Source: Eutypella sp. D-1 (lineage: Eukaryota; Ascomycota; Sordariomycetes; Xylariales; Diatrypaceae). From it: DNA of 64,000 nucleotides. The translations under genes were made by a program, and so were the position numbers. The notes beneath the pieces were generated by a model that worked only from the letters and a program-made list of their open reading frames with translations, made no database searches and was not told where the DNA came from. Positions 56,809-64,000 of the stretch are shown one piece after another. The stretch covers positions 124,001 through 188,000 of the forward strand of contig JAJTTP010000006.1 in NCBI GenBank assembly GCA_023313575.1. Reading direction: 5' to 3'. Position 1 is the stretch's first letter; each line of letters opens with the position of its first letter.

Positions 56809-58451
56809 TCAGTCGACTACGCGAGAAGCACATATTAAAGTACCTACAGACTTTAAACCTGCCTCGGGTCGGCCATTTTAAAGCAGACCAATCAAATATC
56901 GACACACTGGCCCGTTGACGACCGTACGGGTTTTAACTCATCAAGTTACCCACTCTTTTTCACCTGATAGTCTGCCTTGAAACACTCCGTTAAGCCTCTT
57001 ACGCTCATATAAATTTAGAGCGTTTAACACATAGTTCTTCGTTATTGGCGAAAGAATCAGGAACCATAAGCAGGTTCGACCAATACAACCCTCTCTAATC
57101 CCTCCAATTCCCGGTCGAGCCAGCATCCTTCCTCCTTACAATTCCTAGGCAACCTGGAGGTTGTGCATCCATTCGGCCAGATCTACTTCATCAGGAAGGG
57201 GTCATACGTTTCTTGTTCTTCGTCATATCACATATCACATATCACCACAGTCGACAGGGGATCATTCATCACTGTCGCGATCGTTGACGACTCCAGGGGG
57301 GCGCATTGATACCCTTTTCCTTATTTCTTATTCTCAAGCTATGCGGCGTTCCGGACGAGGAGAGGGGGACGAGGGAGCCACCGGTTACGCGCCAACGAGA
57401 CGAATGATTTGATTTTTTTATTTCCTTTCACATGACACGTATGCTCGGGTTCATTTCATTTCATTTCGGTTACATTAACTCAGTATTTAGATTCTAGCTG
57501 CCCATGTAGTTAGCTAGGCTTGCACTACCTAGGTAGCAGTTACGCTACTCCTCCGCATGTGGCTACGTAGTACATAGAGGTCCGTATGTAGCATGGAGAA
57601 TACCATTCACCATTATGCGCTGGTTAATGATCTCGGGAGTAATGAGACCCGGGAAGTAGTGTGGACGAGGTAGAAAGCTCTTATGTGTTTCCTGCAACTC
57701 TCACCTAGCTCCCCTTAATACCTGGTACGCACCCTTGCTACCATGTGCACAGTCGGTCTATCTGCTGCTGCCTAACGATGTATAGAAAGAACCCCTACGT
57801 AGGTCGTCTGCAAGTAAGTAGGTGCGACGGGCGGTACAGCGGCAGTGGCGCAACGACCACAACCGATCGTTTTTGTCGGATTTATTCTCCGGGATGGTGA
57901 ATCCGATGTATAGGTGTTAGATTTCTCTGACATCTCTGAAAAAAAGGTAGCTAACTGTTATTCTGATTCGGGACATGGAGATGGCAGTCCATTAGTGTGT
58001 ATGAGTGAGAGAGAGAGTGTGTGTGTGTGATGATAATGAAATCAGATTGCAGATTTATATAGTTGAAATGAATTGAACGTTGACGTGTAAATCGCCCGTG
58101 CTTCACCGATTTGATAAGTTATGTTTAGCTCGCTGCGTTGCAGGAAGGTAAGGAGGGGGGAGAAAGCGAACATTCTTTCGATGTCACCGAATCTTGAGTC
58201 TGCATAACGTATATCTACCTCTACCTCACATAGACCGAGGAACCGGCTATAATGTACATCATACACACACACACACACACACACAACACAACACTAAAGA
58301 TCACTCGCTGGAATGTGTGCACCTTTCCCGGTTCGCACCGGTAAAACCACATGAGCCTTTCCTAAAGCGTTATCCGGCCGCAGGCCTTGAAATAATAATT
58401 AGCTCAACGGTTCTTGGACCAGGGCGCGTGGTCGCCGTGGTCTGTGTCCTC
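56809..58451. other. Convergent intergenic region
   Basis: Includes CATTT repeats at 57447-57467, CCTAGGTA near 57530, GA/GT repeats at 58008-58030 and the CA microsatellite at 58262-58285. No gene is supported. Confidence 0.5.
58262..58285. repeat. CA dinucleotide microsatellite
   Basis: (CA)n run of about 12 units, followed by the CAACA variant repeats. Confidence 0.85.
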
Positions 58452-59480
58452 CTATTCTGGGGGCGGCGCCCTCGGGTTTGCGAGGGACTGGTAAGAGGCT
58501 AGGGGGAGCTTTCTGAGGCTGGGGTTCCAGTGGTCGATGATGAGCTGGAGGGTATTATGGCTCCGGTCAAACCACTTGATACCGTCCTCGATCCAGGAGG
58601 GAACCTTTGGAGGCATTTTGCGCTTCTTGGGCATCACCTGCTTCTTCCACTTTTTTTTTTGCTTGCCGTTTTGGAGTGACAAGATGACATCAAAAGTCTT
58701 ATTCACAAGTTGGTTGATGTAGTATGACTGGCGCCTCAACTCGTCCGCCACGTGCGATTCGTAGTCCACCTTGTGCCATAGATCCGGGTACCGCTTCCAC
58801 ATAAGCGGCGGTAGCTCCGCCGGCGTGCTGTAATCACGCGCGACCTGCATCGCGGGTCGTGGGCCCGGGTCATCCCGTTGCATGAGCAGCGTGATGCGCG
58901 TTGGCGTCATCTCCTGGTCGCATGGTGGGCTGTGCGGGGAGAGGTAGATGGCGTCGTCGCGGGACCGCGTCCAGTAATGGATATGGGACTGGGAATCCTC
59001 CTTTGGCTTCGATGTTTCCCTCTGGAGTACGCGGAGCAGCTTGCGGAACTTCCATTTGCCATAGGTGCCGACCTCCGGGCGCCGAGCAATGTCAACGGCG
59101 CGTACCTCCTCCAAGTGCTCGATGGTGATGCGCTTACATTTATCACTCCAAACAGATTTAGCCACCAACCACAAGGGCCCGCCAACGTTGTGTTGCTGTA
59201 GGGCTAGCGAACTAGGGCTCTTTGAGTAGTCACCCACATTGACTTGTCTGTCGTATGCCGTGATTTTGGACGTGGGGCTCTGGTTAGCGAGCTTGGACGG
59301 CGCGGCGGGAATCCCTGTGATGCCATTATGTGGCGGTTTGTGTAGGCCGCGGTGCAGACCGTCAATCAACAGGCGAGCGCCCACGACTCGAGGCCTGGGG
59401 TATAGCGGATGAATTAAAGCTTGTCCCACGAGGTGCGGGAGGGACCGAGCCAGAGAATTTTGACGATATTGCGCGCCCAT
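58452..59480 (-). CDS. Orphan ORF, unknown protein (342 aa)
   Basis: Uninterrupted minus-strand frame from the ATG at 59480 (starts MGAQYRQNSLARSLPHLVGQ) to the stop at 58452; an upstream in-frame TTG at 59501 is not a start. The middle (about residues 110-230) has ordinary composition with Trp, Arg and acidic residues (GPLWLVAKSVW, YGKWKFRKLLRVLQR, HIHYWTRSRDD). A basic patch near residue 290 (KQKKKWKKQ, PKKRKMPPKV) could be a nuclear signal. No domain family is recognised. The length and composition make chance less likely, but the Pro-rich start (PLYPRPRVVGARLL) is weak and introns cannot be excluded. An 18-bp palindrome lies 36 bp upstream of the ATG. Confidence 0.5.
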   Translation of the reverse strand: MGAQYRQNSLARSLPHLVGQALIHPLYPRPRVVGARLLIDGLHRGLHKPPHNGITGIPAAPSKLANQSPTSKITAYDRQVNVGDYSKSPSSLALQQHNVGGPLWLVAKSVWSDKCKRITIEHLEEVRAVDIARRPEVGTYGKWKFRKLLRVLQRETSKPKEDSQSHIHYWTRSRDDAIYLSPHSPPCDQEMTPTRITLLMQRDDPGPRPAMQVARDYSTPAELPPLMWKRYPDLWHKVDYESHVADELRRQSYYINQLVNKTFDVILSLQNGKQKKKWKKQVMPKKRKMPPKVPSWIEDGIKWFDRSHNTLQLIIDHWNPSLRKLPLASYQSLANPRAPPPE

Positions 59481-59515
59481 TTTATGCAGGCCAGCATGCA
59501 AAACAGCATATTAAC

Positions 59516-59533
59516 TACCTACCTAGGTAGGTA
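59516..59533. repeat. 18-bp perfect palindrome
   Basis: TACCTACCTAGGTAGGTA is self-complementary over 18 bp and lies 36 bp upstream of the ATG at 59480. It is the longest perfect version of a motif that recurs across the window. Confidence 0.9.
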
Positions 59534-59947
59534 ATCAGGAGCAGGTCTTGTACTTTGTAGGCATAACGCTTCAGCCCTTTAAGTGGAGTGAGTAGGTAAA
59601 AGCTACGCGGGTCTAGGTAAATACTTAGGATACTTAGGATGCCTTGGATTGCATCCCTATCAAGAAAAAAAAGTCATGTAGAAGCCTTTCAATATACGGA
59701 ATACGTCGCAACTATTAGCCCTTTCTCCTACAGAGTACCTAGGTATCTAATGTACATAGTAGATAATAGTTATTCCGTCTTCGAGGTCCTGCACGTAAAT
59801 ATTTTCTTGCTCCACTTTACACTAGCAATATGGAAACGTTTGGCTTGAAAAACATTAACCGAGCTGGTGGTCGGGTACCAGAGCAACAGGTGGCACAATG
59901 CAACCTCGATCTCATTGGCGGCGAGAAAGGCATCCCGCGCAGGCGTG

Positions 59948-59977
59948 CGCCCCGTGCCCGTGCCCGTGCCCGTGCCC
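59948..59977. repeat. GTGCCC hexanucleotide repeat
   Basis: Four to five tandem GTGCCC (CCCGTG) units in non-coding DNA, GC-rich against its surroundings. Confidence 0.8.
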
Positions 59978-60356
59978 GAGACCGAGCGCCTCGGGCCTCG
60001 TGCTCATGAGTTGCGAATAATCCTCTCTCCCTAGTGTTTCGCGCATGCGCAGATCAAAGGTGGGAAGTTTTCTCCATGTATGATGCCGCTGGCTGAATGA
60101 ACTAAAGGGATCGATTACGGATCATATTAATAAGGCGTTGCGAAAATCCGCTCTTACCCTACGCGGAGCATGATGATTTTTATAGCGTAGCTTCATCGTG
60201 CGCGCTGAGCTTCATTTCAATAAGCAAAGATCCTCATTTCTTTTTCTTTACCACAAGAGCACTCATGTGGAATTCCTCTCGTGTCGATGTAATTCTCCTT
60301 GCCGGTTGTCCCGCTCCCTTATACACAATATTCGCGGGATCACCGACTGGTCCCGA

Positions 60357-62069
60357 CTAGGAGGGAAACAGGGACGGCGGCAGGAGCCCTCCCTCCTCTA
60401 TCATTTCCTCCAGCATCTCGACGGCGCGCTCCGCGCCTCCGGGAGCGCTAGTGACGATGGCGCCGGCGGCCTCGACGTTGGGTTCCCCCTCCCCTCCTTC
60501 GCCCCGCCGTAGCAACGTGGCAGCGACGTGGGACCGGAACGCGGCGGCGTTTCTTTCAGCGGTGTCGCGGGATAGCTTAGCCGCGTTACGGTAGTAGACC
60601 TCGGCGTTGCGCAGGAACTGGGGCTGCTGCGCCGCGGCAGAAGGGTGTGAGGTCGGGGGCGCGCCCATTGTGTAGAGCGCCATGGAGGAATCGCCACGTA
60701 GAAGGTGCGCCGCCGCGAGTCCCCGCGCCGAGGGGGCGGAGCTTAGTCCCGCGATGCCTCCAGTCAGCGCGTTCCACCGCAACGTCGCGAGCTGTAGGTC
60801 CGCCGGCTGCAGGTCCGACACTGCAGCGTTAAATGCCAGTACTGACCGCGTGTTCGCTACTATCGCGTCGACAGTGCCCTGACTGTCTGATTGCAAGTTT
60901 ACGGCACCAAAAGTCGCGTCCCGCCCCTTACTGTAGGTCTCGCCGTCGATTTGGCCGTACCGGAACCCCGCTTCTAACAGCGCGGAGAGGAACGTTGCTC
61001 TGGCTAGGGCGAGTTCCTGTGATCTCTCGGGCAATTTGGTCGACAGGATAGCCAATTTCTGTTCCAGACCGCTCCAATGTTTGTCGATCTCCGATAGTGT
61101 GGAGGCAGGAGCGCATTCCGGATTGCTACTCAAGACGTCGGAGAATGTCGTTATGGCACTCAGCTGTGCGAGAGCTGTGTCGACTAGGGTGTCCAGCGTT
61201 ACGGCCTCCACGATGGTCGCCCACTGCTCATCGGAGGCATCGCCCGTATCTTGGGCCCCGGCAGGTGCTGTATCTTGGGCCTCATTCGGGTCGCCGCTAC
61301 CGTTCTCCGACGTGGCATCTTGGGCTTTTCGCTCCATGTCGAGCGTTTCAGCGTATTCCGCTTCTTGGATTTCGAGGCACTTGTTCTGCATGCCTATGGC
61401 TTCTTGGAGGAGGCCAAGGGCCTGTTGCGGCAGATCATCGTTGGCAACCGCCTCAGCGATGCCCGCCAACACTTGCGAAGCGTTGAATAGCGTGTTGGCA
61501 TCATTTGGGTTAAGCCCGAGAGCATGCCGATGCGATTCCAATGCGGCCCCGAGGGCATCGAGCACGGATTCTTCCAACTGCTCGACGAGAATGGGGTGAG
61601 TAGCAATCTCTAACTGCACTCGCGCCCTAGCAAATCAGCCGTCAGCTGGCTGCGACATTGTGGCGCGTGTCATCTATCGAGTCCGAACTCACTTATTGTA
61701 AGCCAGGTCAAAATTATCGGGAAATTTTTGCAGGCCGTCGCTGTAGGTCTGAATGGCTCGCCTGAAAAATCTCATCGACTTGACGGCGTCTCCAGCGCGC
61801 CACTTGCCGGCGGCTTCCTCAAAGTCGACTCCAGCTGTGCAATCACATTAGGTCCATGTCCGAGACCCCTTAAAGCGCTAAGGCATATATGTTTGGCTGT
61901 GCACCACCAATTCCAACATACCGGCTTGGTAATCATCGGCTGTGTCCAGCTTCTGTTAAGCAATTAATGACATGAGTTTCGAATATTAATACGTGACATT
62001 AGTTACCTGTTCTTTTTTCTGTTTCGGCTTGGCCTGCTTGAGAAAGGCCTTGCCCCTCTGTTTAGTCAT
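60357..62069 (-). CDS. Fungal TPR-repeat protein (501 aa), unassigned function
   Basis: Four exons: 62069-62007, 61952-61922, 61834-61693 and 61626-60357, with intron ends GTAACT..ACAG, GTATGT..ACAG and GTGAGT..CTAG. The product starts with a Lys-rich MTKQRGKAFLKQAKPKQKKE, then LDTADDYQAAGVDFEEAAGK and WRAGDAVKSMRFFRRAIQTY, the first TPR-like helices. A further repeat pair (LESHRHALGLNPNDANTLFN) and QALGLLQEAI follow, and the C-terminal half is helical and Ala-rich (AEVYYRNAAKLSRDTAERNA). The N-terminal block matches a TPR protein that I recall from other filamentous fungi, for which I know no tested function. TPR proteins bind partner proteins; the basic N-terminus could suggest a nucleolar or ribosome-related role, which is speculation. 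Most ordinary gene models would miss the 31-nt exon at 61922-61952. Confidence 0.85.
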
Positions 62070-63145
62070 GACGGCTTCCCTCCTGAAGTCGCAAAATTCT
62101 GTGGCTTGATTTCTCGGATGGTGGGGTGTTTTTCTGTGACATGGGGCAGGCAGAATCAGTGTTTTATCAGTAGTGTGCTCGAACAGAAAAAAAAAGTTTA
62201 AAGGTCGTGCTTGGTGTCTCAAATCAGTTTTTTTTCCCCAGGTGATGATGATGCGAGTTGAAAAAAGTATTCTTTCTCTCTCCGGGCACAACTGACAGTG
62301 CTGTATTATCTCCGATTAGCAAATGCAATGCAATTACATACCTACCTGTATCTTGACAGGAGGTACGGACGTAACTCGAGATGCTTTTGTTCATGGTGGG
62401 GCTGATAAGCTTATCAGTTTATGTATGTATCCAGAGTATAGAGTACATAGACCTCCGCCTTTAACATTACGTATTTTCTTACTAACTATGTATCTGGTAC
62501 ATACTCAAGTACGAAGCAGACGCAGACATGTACCTACTTGTAGGTGCATTCCATAACCCCTCCAAAGACCCCTTTCCTGATATCCTTCCGGCTACTCAGG
62601 CCCTAAAGGCGCTTCTGTAAAGGATAATGTCACATCCAGACCAGATGTTCTGCTCCTGACCCGTTTAGTGAGGCTTTCACTAAGCAGGTTGATATCCCGG
62701 CACTCCATTGTTCCACTACAATGACCCTAGGTGTTCCAGACAAATCTAGAGAACAATGCAGCATTGCAGTGTGCAACAACAATGTTCTTGTAATGGCGTA
62801 CTGACTTCTGGGAGCTGGCTTTACTCTTATCCTGTCTCAGCAGACCTCGATTACCTGTCATTATATATCTATGCGCATAGGCTATGGGTGGAAGATGTCT
62901 CTTGACCTGCTTTATTGTAAAGTTCCCATTACTGTAGCGACTCTTCTTTTTCAGATAACATCCCCGTGGTATAGCAATAGTCGTATAGCATATGTACTAG
63001 AATATACTCAGAATATCCAAGAGCATTATTTGACCGTGCTCTTCGTGAGTGTGTTTGCCTAGTCCTAGATTATACGAGAAACGCTGTAGAAGGGAGTTCT
63101 TGAAACTGCTTGGAGACCTGCCACGAACCTAACCTCATAACAACC
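62070..63145. promoter_or_regulatory. Divergent intergenic region, TPR gene / acidic protein
   Basis: About 1.1 kb between divergent start codons. There are A-rich/T-rich runs around 62191-62240 near the TPR gene and a TAC-rich stretch at 62336-62345. No further ORF is supported. Confidence 0.45.
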
Positions 63146-63622
63146 ATGACGCTGCAGCAAGTTTGTGAGGAAGTGCACGCCCGGGAAGGTTGCTACCAAG
63201 AAGAGTTTGAGGCCCTGTCTGCCTACGTTTCAATGGAACAGGCTGCTCCTCTCCGTACCGACCTCGTGCAGGACGCGGCCGTAATACTCGAGGGATGCCC
63301 TAGTGATGATGAATTTACTCAGGCCTTTCTCGTCGAACAGCAGGCGTGCGAGACTGAGTGTTTATCGGAAGGCGCCGAGCAATCCCAGGATAGTGACGAT
63401 GAGCCGAACCAGCCCGAGTGGGAACTGATGTCTGAACTGTCCGACCTTGACCAGGACGAGCTGGAGCGTGCGAGCTTCCAGTGCGAATACTGCGGTTCCT
63501 CGCTGTTACCCGAACACCCGCACGGCCAACTTCTAGAGTACTGTCCGAACGAAATGTGCGGTATGCCATCGGGGATGATAGATTTCGCTGACTGGGCGTC
63601 CTTCGTGGGTGAAGCCGCTTAG
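63146..63622 (+). CDS. Small acidic protein with C2C2 zinc-ribbon-like motif
   Basis: A 158-aa ORF from the ATG at 63146 (an in-frame TTG at 63110 is rejected). It is acidic (many Glu/Asp, SELSDLDQDELERA), with CEYC at residues 113-116 and CPNEMC at 133-138. The spacing Cx2C-x16-Cx4C is consistent with a zinc-binding ribbon, though the second pair is unusual. The N-terminus is helical (QQVCEEVHAREGCYQEEFEA). I do not recognise the family. It may be a lineage-specific fungal protein, and an upstream exon is possible. The coding-like composition and the ordered cysteines support it. Confidence 0.6.
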   Translation: MTLQQVCEEVHAREGCYQEEFEALSAYVSMEQAAPLRTDLVQDAAVILEGCPSDDEFTQAFLVEQQACETECLSEGAEQSQDSDDEPNQPEWELMSELSDLDQDELERASFQCEYCGSSLLPEHPHGQLLEYCPNEMCGMPSGMIDFADWASFVGEAA

Positions 63623-64000
63623 AGCTAAGGACTTATCATGTAGGTGATCGATAAGTGATTTGTAGCGGTAGGATCGCTGCTGTTTCTATGTTTCGGTAAG
63701 TTGTAAATATGCTGGAAGGGCCGATGGGAACAATTTCAGATTAAAAAATGAAATAAAGTAAAATATAAATCAATTAAATACGTTACTAAAGAAAACCTAC
63801 GCTATGAATTTAATATGGACACCTCTTCCTGTGTGATTTCCCATTCCCAGCCCACATCCCGATGAACTCCAACGCTATGGGAATTGAAATGCACTTAGGC
63901 AGCTGGACATGCAGACTTTGATCATACTACACATGAAATTACTGTAAAAATAAACGCATATCCAGTCGTATGAATGGAGTAATAGATGCTGGGTATGAAG
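63623..64000. other. 3' flank to window end
   Basis: AT-rich sequence, including runs of AAATAAA-like strings at 63740-63790. Probable 3' UTR and terminator of the acidic protein gene; no gene is visible. Confidence 0.45.

Larger units (their letters stand above)
59481..60356. other. Intergenic region
   Basis: Holds the promoter side of the orphan ORF, with the palindrome TACCTACCTAGGTAGGTA at 59516-59533, a second TACCTAGGTA at 59736-59745 and a GTGCCC repeat. The TPR gene ends immediately to the right. Confidence 0.5.

Noticed and set aside
1..64000. CRISPR arrays, rRNA genes and intact transposons
   Set aside because: No spaced direct repeats, no rRNA signature, and no transposase or reverse transcriptase frame was seen. 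The repeats present are simple microsatellites.

Overview
The window is nuclear DNA of a filamentous ascomycete (Pezizomycotina). The evidence is short spliceosomal introns (about 50-150 nt, one of about 400 nt) with GT..AG ends and CTAAC/CTAAT-like branch sites, fungal housekeeping genes, and lineage-typical families (a HET-domain protein, a 2EXR-domain protein, a secreted multicopper oxidase). A Sordariomycete, possibly Xylariales, is my best guess, but the sequence alone does not settle it. There are no rRNA genes, CRISPR arrays or intact transposons that I can see.

Layout: 1-547 is the 3' end of a taxilin gene (+). 2124-3702 is LTV1 (-, 40S maturation), head to head with LSG1 at 4351-6541 (+, 60S maturation); they share a ~650 bp bidirectional promoter. 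A tiny Cys-rich ORF (7818-8009, +) converges on an M16C metalloprotease of the yeast Sdd3/YOL098C type (8957-12284, -). A seven-exon ZW10/Dsl1 gene (14382-17334, +) converges on a three-exon secreted multicopper oxidase (18076-20132, -). A four-exon Crb2/Rad9-type checkpoint mediator occupies 24233-28201 (+).

An ~11.3 kb gene-poor stretch (28202-39489), rich in simple repeats and G/C homopolymers, precedes a conserved fungal gene of unknown function (39490-40563, +). From 40.6 to 59.5 kb the region is more accessory: a decayed HET-domain gene (about 43990-44391, -), an intact HET gene (45935-47734, +), a membrane protein gene with an apparent internal frame disturbance (48987-50351, +), a Tyr-rich/RS-like protein gene (52803-53612, +), a 2EXR-domain gene (55447-56808, +) and an orphan ORF (58452-59480, -). 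The right end has a four-exon TPR gene (60357-62069, -) and a small acidic four-cysteine protein gene (63146-63622, +).

Functionally the left 28 kb is mostly core cell biology: ribosome biogenesis (LTV1, LSG1), Golgi-to-ER vesicle tethering (ZW10/Dsl1), coiled-coil trafficking (taxilin), proteolysis (M16C) and DNA-damage signalling (Crb2/Rad9). The right half is mostly lineage-specific, with non-self recognition genes. All gene structures come from reading splice sites and frames by eye. Protein names rest on recognised motifs and family resemblance, not on database searches.
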